Below, in pieces: positions 54,501 to 61,973 of a stretch of 64,000 nt of DNA. Under the pieces are notes generated by a model that was not told the DNA's origin, ran no database searches, and worked only from the letters and a program-made list of their open reading frames with translations. The position numbers and the translations under genes are program-made. The stretch is from assembly GCA_964604705.1 (NCBI GenBank), contig CAZSAP010000011.1, positions 49,650 through 113,649 on the forward strand, written 5' to 3'. This DNA is from JAAXVQ01 sp964604705 (GTDB lineage Bacteria; Oederibacteriota; JAAXVQ01). Numbering within the stretch: the stretch's first letter is position 1; every line of letters starts with the position of its first letter.

Positions 54501-55083
54501 AGATTTTTTCCAAGTCCGCCTGGTCGAGGGCTTCAATCTTTTGAATCTCAGCCGAAGTGCGGAACCCGTCGAAGAAGTGCAAGAAAGGAATGCGGGCCTT
54601 TATAGCCGACAAGTGCGCGACCGCTGTCAAGTCCATGATTTCCTGGACCGAGGAGGTGGCAAACATGGCGAAACCGGTTTGGCGCGTGGCCATGACGTCC
54701 GAGTGATCGCCGAAGATCGAGAGTGCGTGCGCGGCCAAGGAGCGGGCCGAAACGTGGAAGACGCCCGGGAGCAACTCGCCGGAGATTTTATACATGTTGG
54801 GAATCATGAGGAGCAAGCCCTGCGAGGCGGTGAATGTCGTGGTCAACGCGCCGGCTTGGAGTGACCCGTGCACGGCACCCGCGGCGCCGGCTTCGGACTG
54901 CATTTCTGCAACCTTCACCACTTCCCCGAACATGTTCTTGCGGCCCTGGGCCGCCCATTCGTCTACATACTCCGCCATGGTGGACGACGGGGTAATCGGG
55001 TAAATCGCGGCAACTTCGCTGAACATGTACGCAATGTGCGCAGCAGCGTAGTTACCATCACACGTAATGAATTTCTTTGCCAT
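51559..55083 (-). CDS. nifJ: Pyruvate:ferredoxin (flavodoxin) oxidoreductase
   Basis: 1174 aa, a full-length homodimer-type PFOR. N-terminal pyruvate-binding domains (ITCDGNYAAAHIAY, ITPSSTMAE), ferredoxin-type clusters CIQCNQCSYVCPHA and CTGCGNCLDVCPAK, proximal cluster Cys in GACAGCGETPY, and TPP site GGDGWAYDIGFGGLDHV with VYSNTGGQAS. It oxidises pyruvate to acetyl-CoA and reduces ferredoxin. ATG at 55083 (MAKKFITC) has GGAAGGAG upstream; the extra upstream codons are not used. A long open frame on the opposite strand is a shadow of its codon use. Confidence 0.97.
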   Translation of the reverse strand: MAKKFITCDGNYAAAHIAYMFSEVAAIYPITPSSTMAEYVDEWAAQGRKNMFGEVVKVAEMQSEAGAAGAVHGSLQAGALTTTFTASQGLLLMIPNMYKISGELLPGVFHVSARSLAAHALSIFGDHSDVMATRQTGFAMFATSSVQEIMDLTAVAHLSAIKARIPFLHFFDGFRTSAEIQKIEALDQADLEKILDKKALQAFRDAALNPEHPVTRGTAQNPDIYFQAREASNPFYAAIPEIVSHYMGEMSKLTGRKYKLFDYYGAPDAENVVIAMGSVTETLKEVIDVLVKKGEKVGLVVVHLYRPFSAKHFFEAIPASAKRIAVLDRTKEPGANGEPLYLDVKDLFYGKANAPLIVGGRYGLSSKDTTPAQMMAVFENLKVKEPKNGFTVGIVDDISFTSLPQLPEVNVLPNSTFQAKFYGLGSDGTVGANKNTIKIIGETTDKYCQAYFAYDSKKSGGVTISHLRFGDNVIRAPYYVSVPDFVACHVQSYLDKYDMLKGLKKGGTFLLNTLWKPEELDKHLPAHIKKYIAENDINFYIINATDIAEEIGLGNRTNTIMQAAFFFISNVIDYKLAEKEMKYMVEKSYGKKGEGIVKMNNAAIDRGTQVTKVTVPAAWKTVTVTKAPVADDVPEFIGQFVNPINLLKGDDLPVSAFKGREDGTLMAGTSAYEKRAIAVNVPEWIPENCIQCNQCSYVCPHAVIRPFLLDESEMKGLPANTKTLAAVGPAYKGLQFRMQVSVLDCTGCGNCLDVCPAKTKALDMKPIATQEAEVARWNYFSKHVTYKDTLAPKDATIKNSQFAQPLFEFSGACAGCGETPYIKLITQLYGDRMMVANATGCSSIYGGSSPCSPYTKNQAGCGPAWANSLFEDNAEYGFGMATGVRQMRTQLENLMNQAKASVKPETQAAFAEWIEGKDDAEKSKAASAKVLAALKNENSPAAAEIAKLAQYLIKKSIWIFGGDGWAYDIGFGGLDHVIASGEDVNILVLDTEVYSNTGGQASKSTPVAAVAKFAAAGKRIRKKDLGMMAMSYGYVYVAQVDMGANQTQYLKAIREAEAFPGPSLVIAYSPCINQGLKNMGQSQRQGKNAVECGYWHLYRFDPRLEKEGKNPFQIDSKEPNWANFQGFLQSEVRYTSLKKAFPGVADELFAAAEENAKWRYNSYLRMSQMDYTKK

Positions 55084-55296
55084 ACCTGTGCTCCTTCCGA
55101 GCAAAAATTAAATTTTTAGATGACCTGGAAAAACCGGGGTCTTGCAGACGAGCCGGAATTTGCGGTAAAAAGGTCTCGGTACTATAGCATAAGAGGTGTA
55201 GGAAATACAGGAAAAATAGAGTGAGAAAATCGGCAAGCTTAAATGGCTAACCAAAAAAAAGAAAGCACGTCAGATGAATATCATACCTGTATGGTA
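55084..55296. other. Intergenic region at the GC/AT composition boundary
   Basis: 213 bases without a gene. The right part is AT-rich and contains runs such as CCAAAAAAAAGAAAG; the left part is the leader of nifJ. No repeat, att site or tRNA was recognised, so the boundary mechanism is not visible. Confidence 0.5.
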
Positions 55297-56829
55297 TTAA
55301 AAAAATTGATGCCCATATAATTCATGAAATTCATCACTTGCTTGCACATCGCTCATTAAAGCTATATGATCAGCAACATATCGATTAAATGTTGCATTAG
55401 TAATAATATACATCCGGTTTTCGATAAGTTTTTTCGAATTTTCTTTTAAATAATACTCTTTTTCCATCAAACTCTTATAATCACGTTTTTGCGAGTTCGG
55501 CCAATTTGCAACCATTTTTTTAAACTCAACGAACCCTTTTTGATATTCGTCACTTAGAATCCCAAGATAATGATTCCTAACATTCTCATTCACACGCGTT
55601 GAATTATTATACTTACTAGTAAGATCCAAATAAGTAGCTTCGAATTTACTCTCGTCTTGACCTAAAAAACGTTTTTCATTATTAAAATAACGTGCTAAAA
55701 CCTTATACGGTAATTGGCGTGGGTTCGAAAGATAAGCCTTATACAACTTCCTAATAATAAATTTTGCTTTCCCATCCATCTTATTTATCTTTTCCGACTT
55801 TATTAAAGTATTTACATAATATTTTTTAAGTTCTTTAAAGGCATTAATGTGGTCGGGCGATAGTTTAATGATATATGGAAAATTATTGTACATCTCGGGT
55901 TTATAATCTTTTTTTAGTGTTTCTAGTGAATTTTTTTGTATCCCCGTAATAAATCTTCTGAGTAAGTTCCGCGAAATAATATTGGGTTGTAAATATTTAC
56001 TATTATCTTCAAAATCCAAGATTTTTACAATTTCAGGATTTTTTTCCATAAGTTCCGTACAATCCATAATTTTTTGATTTATAGCATCTTCAATGTCATG
56101 TGTTACCTGAGCAATCTCATCAGCAATTGCAACTACTTGTCCTTCCAGTGAAGATGAGTTGATTTCCATCGCCTTAAAAAGGTCATTATAGTTTTCACTA
56201 ATATTACAGTAATAACGATATTCGGGAATTTTCTTTGGTTCGGTATGTTTAAAAATGCCTTCACGAACTGCGTATGTGAGATTTAATCCAGGATAATATT
56301 CATATTCATCTTCCAACACATCAACAACACGTACACTTTGATAGTTATGTCTAAAGCCAAGATCAAATTTAAGTACTTTCCCATCTAAAAGATCATTGCC
56401 CGACAATATTCCATGTAACGTTTCTTCTCCAATATGTCCAAATGGTGTATGTCCGAGATCATGTCCTAAAGCGATAGCTTCTATTAAATCCACATTCAAC
56501 CCCAAAAACAAACCTAAAGATTTCGAAATTTGTAGAACTTCCATTGTGTGAGAAAGCCTAGTACGATATTTCTCAGGTAAATTATGCGTGTGATAAATTT
56601 GAGTTTTATTAGTCAGCCGCCTAAACGCTTCAGAATGAATTATTCGATCGCGATCTCTCATAAAAGGCGTTCGGTATGATTGGCGCGCGACTTCAGCTTC
56701 AAGATCAGGAGTTGTCTCAAATAACCTCTTATCAATTGAATCTTCAGCTTTCGCAGCATAAGGAGCTAAAGCGCGTTTTTCTTCAGTATAATAATGCTCG
56801 GCTTTCCGTTCAATTATTCCGTCACTCAC
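55297..56829 (-). CDS. dgt: Deoxynucleotide triphosphohydrolase (dGTPase-like, HD domain)
   Basis: 510 aa. Hydrolyses dNTPs (dGTP type) to nucleoside and triphosphate. Motifs: YRTPFMRDRDRIIHSEAFRR near residue 52, RTRLSHTMEV (metal His 94), ALGHDLGHTPFGHIGEE (HD at 123-124, His 127 and 132) and VAIADEIAQVTHDIEDA (final Asp). The GTG at 56829 is chosen because AAGGAG lies six bases before it; an upstream TTG lacks a ribosome site. The coding DNA is AT-rich, unlike nifJ next to it. It follows the DUF3644 gene by 50 bases on the same strand and is probably co-transcribed. Confidence 0.9.
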   Translation of the reverse strand: MSDGIIERKAEHYYTEEKRALAPYAAKAEDSIDKRLFETTPDLEAEVARQSYRTPFMRDRDRIIHSEAFRRLTNKTQIYHTHNLPEKYRTRLSHTMEVLQISKSLGLFLGLNVDLIEAIALGHDLGHTPFGHIGEETLHGILSGNDLLDGKVLKFDLGFRHNYQSVRVVDVLEDEYEYYPGLNLTYAVREGIFKHTEPKKIPEYRYYCNISENYNDLFKAMEINSSSLEGQVVAIADEIAQVTHDIEDAINQKIMDCTELMEKNPEIVKILDFEDNSKYLQPNIISRNLLRRFITGIQKNSLETLKKDYKPEMYNNFPYIIKLSPDHINAFKELKKYYVNTLIKSEKINKMDGKAKFIIRKLYKAYLSNPRQLPYKVLARYFNNEKRFLGQDESKFEATYLDLTSKYNNSTRVNENVRNHYLGILSDEYQKGFVEFKKMVANWPNSQKRDYKSLMEKEYYLKENSKKLIENRMYIITNATFNRYVADHIALMSDVQASDEFHELYGHQFF

Positions 56830-56879
56830 ATTATTCTCCTTGTGCTCTACGGTGTTTTTACGCAATTATTCAGTCCGAT

Positions 56880-57944
56880 TTATTTCTTCGATGGATTAAA
56901 TTTCCTCCAGATCTCATCCAAAGTAGTTACTTTTAACTTTTCTTTAATGGCCACAGTTACCTTAGCGGAATATCTTTTATATTTTTGAGACCCCATATTA
57001 AATTCCTTAAAATACTCAGAATTTTCTTGAAGTCCTAAAGATCGTATTACAGCAAGAGTTTTTGGGGGCGTTAGCTTAACTTCTCGAGCAACTTGGTTGA
57101 GTGTCAAGGTATAATATCCAAGTTCATTGACCCTTCTCACAGCAACAACTGATGCACCGGGCGTACCTTCAGGTACTAACTGTATAGGTTCCCCCTCTTT
57201 AGATGATATACGAAGACTGATGCTCGGACCTGATCCTTCTGTTGAGATTCGGATGCTTGCCGCCCCTACAAATATTTTTTGCCAGGTTTTTCCACTTGTT
57301 ATTTCATTTTTTATATCATTTAGCTGTCTTTTCGTTGGTTGTCCTTTTTCGCCCTTTATTACCGAATCTAAAATCGCGAGCGGTCTTAATCGTGCCTCTG
57401 CCTCCGTTTGTTTTCGTTTACCCGGTTTCATCATTTCTTTAATTTTAGCAATTTCATAATCAAACATCATTTCTAAATCTAGCGGCATTTCTGTAGAAAC
57501 CGGAAGAGTTCTATTCGGCAGCACACTACTAATGTTAATACCAAATACTCTTAGTAGCAAATCGCTAAATAATGTAAGCCCTGATTGAACATGTATATAT
57601 AGCTGGGACTCCGAAATTTCCAACAAATGATGTTGCGCAGCATCCCGCAATCCGTTAATAGTCTGAAGCACCATTGCTTGTTCGTTTGTAACGAATTTTA
57701 AAACAGAGTCACTCAAACCTTTTCTTACACAGTTATCAAATCCTATCGTTTCTTTTTTTCCTTTTTCTCTTATTTTACCGCCTTTATGTAATATCGCAGC
57801 TTTCATTATCATTTCAAATGAATGATCTAATAAAATCAGTACAGAAGATACCCGTCCTCTATCAAATGGGCTATTAAAACTATTGATGCTCAACATTAAC
57901 GAATCTAACGCTTTATCTAAAAGCATTTTCGATTCTTTTTTCAT
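56880..57944 (-). CDS. DUF3644-family protein with HEPN-like R-x4-H motif and C-terminal winged-helix-like region
   Basis: 354 aa. The N-terminal 150 residues match the DUF3644 type (LILLDHSFEMIMKAAILHKGG, INGLRDAAQHHLLEIS). Arg100-x4-His105 in the latter fits the catalytic motif of HEPN ribonucleases. A middle linker is charged, and the last 80 residues contain an HTH-like segment (TLNQVAREVKLTPPKTLAVI) and a basic end. Start at 57944 (MKKESKMLLDK) is inside the AT-rich region; the longer open frame runs into the repeat at 57975. Upstream partner of the dgt-like gene. Catalytic activity is inferred, not shown. Confidence 0.75.
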   Translation of the reverse strand: MKKESKMLLDKALDSLMLSINSFNSPFDRGRVSSVLILLDHSFEMIMKAAILHKGGKIREKGKKETIGFDNCVRKGLSDSVLKFVTNEQAMVLQTINGLRDAAQHHLLEISESQLYIHVQSGLTLFSDLLLRVFGINISSVLPNRTLPVSTEMPLDLEMMFDYEIAKIKEMMKPGKRKQTEAEARLRPLAILDSVIKGEKGQPTKRQLNDIKNEITSGKTWQKIFVGAASIRISTEGSGPSISLRISSKEGEPIQLVPEGTPGASVVAVRRVNELGYYTLTLNQVAREVKLTPPKTLAVIRSLGLQENSEYFKEFNMGSQKYKRYSAKVTVAIKEKLKVTTLDEIWRKFNPSKK

Positions 57945-57974
57945 TTTATTTCCCTTTTGCGTGAGGTACCAAAA

Positions 57975-58170
57975 GGTGCCAGGCACCCATTTAAGTTTTC
58001 TACATTCCCCGCTTGTTGCTTGCCTTGCTTGAAGACTTTACTCGCGCTACTGTGTGCAAAAGACGTGTTCTAGGTGCTTGCCTGCGGACTGCTGAATGAC
58101 TTCACGGGTATAATATGCCCTTAACATACTGGTTTCAAGTAGTTTTCCGGAACAAGAGGTGCCAGGCACC
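57975..58170 (+). repeat. Interspersed repeat, copy A, flanked by GGTGCCAGGCACC on both sides
   Basis: Begins with the palindrome GGTGCCAGGCACC (57975-57987), then a body shared with the other copies (GCTTGTTGCTTGCCTTGCTTG, GTGCTTGCCTGCGGACTGCT, TTCACGGGTATAATATGCCC, GGTTTCAAGTAG) to about 58148, and a second exact palindrome at 58158-58170. The stop codon of the next gene (58170-58172) uses the last base of that palindrome. Confidence 0.9.
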
Positions 58171-58409
58171 TATTTCGGTTTGCATACTCTACATGGTGTG
58201 TACCCATTACCCCTAGCTTCTCTCACTGAGGAAAAATAAATGGCATTTTCTGGATTAATTTTTTTTGCCCAGCCACACCAAGTATAATGATATCTATGCT
58301 TCTTGGACTGGGTACTACCTACATAGTTATCAACTGCACTACTAACCTGCACCATTCCCAAGAGTAATGAAGCTATTACCAGTATCTTCGGAAAAGTTAC
58401 AATACGCAT
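58170..58409 (-). CDS. Small secreted Ada-type zinc-binding-like protein
   Basis: 79 aa. Signal peptide (ILVIASLLLGMVQVSSA) followed by a compact domain with the pattern VGSTQSKKHRYHYTWCGWA, then AIYFSSVREARGNGYTPC and RVC. The VGS-x-x-S-x-x-x-H-x-x-x-C...GYTPCRVC pattern resembles the Ada metal-binding fold found in some secreted nuclease-linked proteins, with His/Cys ligands. Start at 58409 is the first Met giving a normal signal peptide; upstream codons derive from the repeat. Function unknown. Confidence 0.7.
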   Translation of the reverse strand: MRIVTFPKILVIASLLLGMVQVSSAVDNYVGSTQSKKHRYHYTWCGWAKKINPENAIYFSSVREARGNGYTPCRVCKPK

Positions 58410-58432
58410 AGTTCCCCCACCCATGTGAGTAC

Positions 58433-58697
58433 GGTTCCAGGCACCCAATTAAGTTTTGTGTATTCCCTACTTGTTGCTTGCCTTGCTTGAAGACTTTACT
58501 CTTAGTGCTGTGTGCAAAAGACTTGTTCTAGGTGCTTGCCTGCGGACTGCTGAATGACTTCACGGGTATAATATGCCCTTAGCATGTTGGTTTCAAGTAA
58601 TTTCCCTTAAAGGATTTCCGAAAGGTGCCGGGAGCAGAATTCACAGATCTCTCACTCCGTTCGAGATGACATTCAACGGCGAAAAGTGCCAGGCACC
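58433..58697 (+). repeat. Interspersed repeat, copy B, with a second 33-bp element
   Basis: Starts with the variant GGTTCCAGGCACC (58433-58445), body to about 58606, a decayed palindrome near 58624, the 33-bp element shared with copy C (58644-58676) and AGTGCCAGGCACC at 58685-58697. Body differs from copy A by scattered substitutions only. Confidence 0.88.
58644..58676 (+). repeat. 33-bp element (CTCACTCCGTTCGAGATGAC type), copy 1
   Basis: Identical over 33 bases to 61391-61423. Elements of this kind (ending CCGTTCGAGATGAC) occur dispersed in many bacterial genomes; here it is inserted next to the GGTGCC repeats. Confidence 0.85.
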
Positions 58698-58733
58698 AAT
58701 TTTAATATGATTGTCCCCCGCTCCATTTTCTAA

Positions 58734-59156
58734 TTAATTTTCAACACCATTCCGCGTCGTTACTTTCGGTTTTTTCGTTAAATACATTGCCTTGTACATC
58801 TTCGGAAATAAAATGTCAGGATTAAATCCGTCAGGCAGCTTTATTGTTCCAGAATAGCCTTTTTTCTTAAGGCTGCAATGTAGTTTGCCATTCCAGTTCA
58901 GACATAGAAAAATCGCCGCTTTTTTCTTACATGCATGAAGAATATCTCTAATTACAAAATCGTTCGGTCCATGCTGCCATTCAATAGCAAAATCCACTTT
59001 AGGTGTTGAAATTATTTTGCAAACCAATCCTTCCAAGGTGTTCGAGTGGATAACTTGAAAACCCATAAATGTAAACACCGCAACCAAATCATCTTCAGCC
59101 CAATAAAAAGGCAAAACTATATTATATTTTTTTGGATCAAATTCCACTTTACTCAT
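58734..59156 (-). CDS. Hypothetical 140-aa cytoplasmic protein
   Basis: No family recognised. It has an alternating strand/helix pattern (LVAVFTFMGFQVIH, KVDFAIEWQHGPNDFVIRD, KKAAIFLCLNW) vaguely like a receiver or Rossmann fold but without the acidic pocket or acceptor Asp of response regulators. No signal peptide or membrane segment. The ATG at 59156 has a G run upstream; codons above it come from the repeat. AT-rich, single gene between repeats. Confidence 0.6.
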   Translation of the reverse strand: MSKVEFDPKKYNIVLPFYWAEDDLVAVFTFMGFQVIHSNTLEGLVCKIISTPKVDFAIEWQHGPNDFVIRDILHACKKKAAIFLCLNWNGKLHCSLKKKGYSGTIKLPDGFNPDILFPKMYKAMYLTKKPKVTTRNGVEN

Positions 59157-59189
59157 GCCCCCCCATATTTCCGCGAAAGGTGCCCGAAA

Positions 59190-59300
59190 GGTGCCAGGCA
59201 CCAATTTAAGTTTTGTATATTCCCCACTTGTTGCTTGCCTTGCTTGGCCAAAAGGTGCCAGGCACCCATTTCGGTTGTCCGAAGCCGAAAGGTGCCAGGC
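59190..59300 (+). repeat. Short repeat cluster with three palindromes
   Basis: Exact GGTGCCAGGCACC at 59190-59202 and 59254-59266 and a truncated GGTGCCAGGC at 59291-59300. Only the first 45 bases or so of the long-repeat body follow the first palindrome. The stretch CGGTTGTCCGAAGCCGAAAG (59272-59291) recurs at 61920-61939. Confidence 0.88.
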
Positions 59301-59323
59301 ATTCTTTTTCAAACACCATGGTC

Positions 59324-59364
59324 AAAAAAAGAAGCTTAATGAAATCATTTTATCTTTATTAAGC
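59324..59364 (-). terminator. Probable intrinsic terminator of hcp
   Basis: GCTTAAT (59334-59340) pairs with ATTAAGC (59358-59364), extended by three weaker pairs; on the minus strand it is followed by TTCTTTTTTT. It lies 18 bases past the hcp stop. Confidence 0.55.
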
Positions 59365-59382
59365 ATTAACTATACCCCGTCT

Positions 59383-61014
59383 CTATGCGCCGGCCATCAT
59401 TGCCTTGATATCATCTTCAACTGTACTTATTGGCTTGATGTTAAACTTATCAACCAAAACGTTTACAACATTTGGAGATAAAAAAGCAGGAAGAGTAGGA
59501 CCTAGGCGAATATCTTTAATCCCAAGGTGTAATAAAGCCAGAAGTACAGCAACAGCTTTTTGCTCGTACCAGGCAATATCAAATGATATCGGCAACTCGT
59601 TTATATCGCTTAGCCCGAATACCTCCTTTAATTTCAAGGCAATAATCGCCAGCGAATACGAATCATTGCATTGACCGGCATCCAAAACGCGTGGAATGCC
59701 ATTGATATCACCAAGAGGTAATTTGTTATACCGATATTTTGCGCAACCTGCAGTCAAAATAACCGTGTCTTTTGGTAGGCTTTCCGCAACTTCTGTGAAA
59801 TAGCTTCTTGGTTTTTGGCGGCCATCACATCCACCCATTACTACAAACCGTTTGATGGCTCCTGATTTAACTGCTGCAACAACTTTATCAGCTAGGGCGA
59901 AAACCTGATTATGTGCAAATCCACCCACTAGTTCACCTGTTTCAATTTCTTGAGGTGGCTGACATTTTTTGGCCAGATCAATAATTGTTCTGAAATCTTT
60001 TTGACCGCCTTCTGATCTGTCAGAAATATGTTTGATCCCTGGATAACCCGCCATACCAGTAGTAAACAGTCTATCCTTATAAGTATCTTTTACAGGAATA
60101 ATACAGTTGGTTGTCATCAGGATAGGGCCATTGAAGCTAGTGAAATCCTGATTTTGATGCCACCATGAACTGCCGTAATTACCCACAAAATGATCGAATT
60201 TTTTAAACGCTGGATAATAATGAGCCGGAAGCATTTCACTATGGGTATAGACATCTACACCTGTTCCTGCTGTTTGCTTCAGCAATTCTTCCATATCTTT
60301 CAAATCATGACCTGATATCAAAATACCAGGATTATGTCTGACTCCAAGATTTACTTTGGTTATTTCAGGATGGCCATATGTACTTGTGTTGGCTCTATCA
60401 AGTACGGCCATGGCCTTAACTGCGTTTTCACCAGCTTCAAGTACAAGTTTAGTCAGTTCATCGACTGATAAATTTTTGGTAATAGCTGCAAGCCCTTTAT
60501 ACATAAAACTAAAAATTGATTCATCAAACTGATTCAAAACAGCGGCGTGCTCTGTATAAGCAGCTATGCCTTTCAATCCATACAGAAGCAGGGATTTTAG
60601 CGATCGACTATCTTCATTCTCACTGTAAGACAAAGGACTTACCTGCAATGATTTTTGAATAAACTCTTCCTTTGTTTCCGCTGTCCAAACGGCTGAATTG
60701 TGTAAGTCCTCTTTGGAAATCTGTACTCGGCTTTTGATTTCATCACGAAGTATAAGAGCTTTTTTAATAAGATCTACAATTCTATCCTCATCAAAATTCG
60801 CGTTAGTAATCGTTGAAAAAAGAGCCTGACAGGTGAACACACCATATTTTTTGTCCAAAGGTCCGGTTTTCTCTGCATAAATTGAAAAACCTTGCAAAGA
60901 GTAAATCAACAAGTCCATCAAATCAGCAGCTCGTTCATCTTTGCCGCATACACCTCGAATGGTGCAACCTGTATTCTTAGCTGTCTCCTGACACTGATAA
61001 CAAAACATACTCAT
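59383..61014 (-). CDS. hcp: Hybrid-cluster protein (hydroxylamine reductase)
   Basis: 543 aa. N-terminal cluster Cys pattern C-x2-C-x8-C-x5-C (CYQCQETAKNTGCTIRGVC), the form usual in anaerobes. Hybrid-cluster ligands are visible in RHNPGILISGHDL (His), THSEMLPAHYYP (Glu), TNCIIP (Cys), ILTAGCAKYRY (Cys), LDAGQCNDSYS (Cys) and later. It reduces NO or hydroxylamine and protects against nitrosative stress. No hcr reductase is adjacent. AT-rich compared with the left part of the window. A ribosome site AAGGAG lies within the 3' end of the fragment upstream. Confidence 0.96.
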   Translation of the reverse strand: MSMFCYQCQETAKNTGCTIRGVCGKDERAADLMDLLIYSLQGFSIYAEKTGPLDKKYGVFTCQALFSTITNANFDEDRIVDLIKKALILRDEIKSRVQISKEDLHNSAVWTAETKEEFIQKSLQVSPLSYSENEDSRSLKSLLLYGLKGIAAYTEHAAVLNQFDESIFSFMYKGLAAITKNLSVDELTKLVLEAGENAVKAMAVLDRANTSTYGHPEITKVNLGVRHNPGILISGHDLKDMEELLKQTAGTGVDVYTHSEMLPAHYYPAFKKFDHFVGNYGSSWWHQNQDFTSFNGPILMTTNCIIPVKDTYKDRLFTTGMAGYPGIKHISDRSEGGQKDFRTIIDLAKKCQPPQEIETGELVGGFAHNQVFALADKVVAAVKSGAIKRFVVMGGCDGRQKPRSYFTEVAESLPKDTVILTAGCAKYRYNKLPLGDINGIPRVLDAGQCNDSYSLAIIALKLKEVFGLSDINELPISFDIAWYEQKAVAVLLALLHLGIKDIRLGPTLPAFLSPNVVNVLVDKFNIKPISTVEDDIKAMMAGA

Positions 61015-61017
61015 AAT

Positions 61018-61173
61018 TTATTTCTCCTTTTTCAGAAAAAGTTTATTGGCTAATTTCATTCCTGTTTTAGTTATAAAATCTTTAAAAGCCTTAGTAAGCC
61101 TTGCTATTTCAGTTGCCTTTAAAAGCTCTTCATGTTTTGGTGGATGGTAACAACTTAGCAACCTAGTAATCCC
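61018..61173 (-). pseudogene. 3' remnant of a gene cut off by repeat copy C
   Basis: Read on the minus strand the frame gives ITRLLSCYHPPKHEELLKAT and ends GMKLANKLFLKKEK before a TAA at 61018-61020, four bases before the hcp start. It has natural codon use and good spacing to hcp but no 5' end: going upstream it runs into the GGTGCC repeat, where a chance ATG (61197) exists. It looks like the C-terminal 50 codons of a gene once in an operon with hcp. The parent family is not recognised. Confidence 0.45.
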
Positions 61174-61181
61174 TGGTAAAA

Positions 61182-61443
61182 GGTGCCAGGCACCCATTTA
61201 AGTTTTCTACATTCCCCGCTTGTTGCTTGCCTTGCTTGAAGACTTTACTCGCGCTACTGTGTGCAAAAGACGTGTTCTAGGTGCTTGCCTGCGGACTGCT
61301 GAATGACTTCACGGGTATAATATGCCCATAACATGCTGGTTTCAAGTAGTATTCCTAAAAGAGCGTAAACGGTGTCAGGCACTAAATCCTCAGATCTCTC
61401 ACTCCGTTCGAGATGACATTCAAGAGCAAAGGTGCCAGGCACC
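61182..61443 (+). repeat. Interspersed repeat, copy C, with second 33-bp element
   Basis: Exact palindrome at 61182-61194, full body to about 61356, a degraded palindrome GGTGTCAGGCACT (61371-61383), the 33-bp element (61391-61423) and another exact palindrome (61431-61443). The body is almost identical to copy A. Confidence 0.9.
61391..61423 (+). repeat. 33-bp element (CTCACTCCGTTCGAGATGAC type), copy 2
   Basis: Identical to 58644-58676 over 33 bases and in the same position relative to the long repeat. Confidence 0.85.
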
Positions 61444-61470
61444 AATTTCGAACCCCGTCTCCTCCATATT

Positions 61471-61875
61471 TCACTTACGCTCCCAAGGCCACAATCCCCC
61501 CTGGTGCGCAGACGGAACTCTTTCAACGGCCATATCAGCAGCTGCCTCGGGGTTATCCGCGATCGGAAACGTATCCGACAAATTCTTGTTATACCGTTCC
61601 TTCATATCGGCATTTAGGCTGGCTAGAATAAAAATGCCCTTAGAGGTCTGACATCTTAGGGCCTCTTGAAAAAACATCCGCCAACCGTTTTCACTGACCC
61701 AACTAACACCGCCAAGATCAATCACCACTTTGCAATAGGACCCTTTTTCAGTTTTCCAAAAAAAAAACCTCTTTAACTCACGCTCGGACGTTTCATCAAT
61801 TTTTCCCTTGAGCTTAATGATTTTGACTTCCGGATGCCGAGCACTAACCGTGATATCTATATCTAAGGTTTTCAC
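61471..61875 (-). CDS. STAS-domain protein (anti-sigma-factor-antagonist-like)
   Basis: 134 aa. STAS fold pattern: VKIIKLKGKIDETSERELKRF, then CKVVIDLGGVSWVSENGWRMF, where the usual DSSG phospho-acceptor motif is replaced by VSENG with one Ser kept, and IFILASLNADMKERYNKN. Proteins of this type bind anti-sigma kinases. No kinase or phosphatase partner is adjacent. The GTG at 61875 is chosen because AAGGAGG lies seven bases upstream; a GTG at 61881 is too close to it. Confidence 0.75.
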   Translation of the reverse strand: MKTLDIDITVSARHPEVKIIKLKGKIDETSERELKRFFFWKTEKGSYCKVVIDLGGVSWVSENGWRMFFQEALRCQTSKGIFILASLNADMKERYNKNLSDTFPIADNPEAAADMAVERVPSAHQGGLWPWERK

Positions 61876-61973
61876 ACGCACCCCTCCTTATACCGAACTA
61901 CCTCTACAGGGACAGTGTTCGGTTGTCCGAAGCCGAAAGATGTCCGACCCCCATTCTTATAAAACGTTTTGGA

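Noticed and set aside
52156..54864. 902-aa open frame on the plus strand opposite nifJ
   Set aside because: It is the antisense shadow of a GC-rich, codon-biased gene; no family motifs and no ribosome site.
56829..56865. Upstream TTG start for the dgt-like gene
   Set aside because: No ribosome site before it, whereas AAGGAG lies six bases before the GTG at 56829.
61254..61526. 90-aa minus-strand open frame within repeat copy C
   Set aside because: It is made almost wholly of repeat sequence; copy D has a stop in the same frame, so it is not a maintained gene, though part of the repeat may derive from coding DNA.
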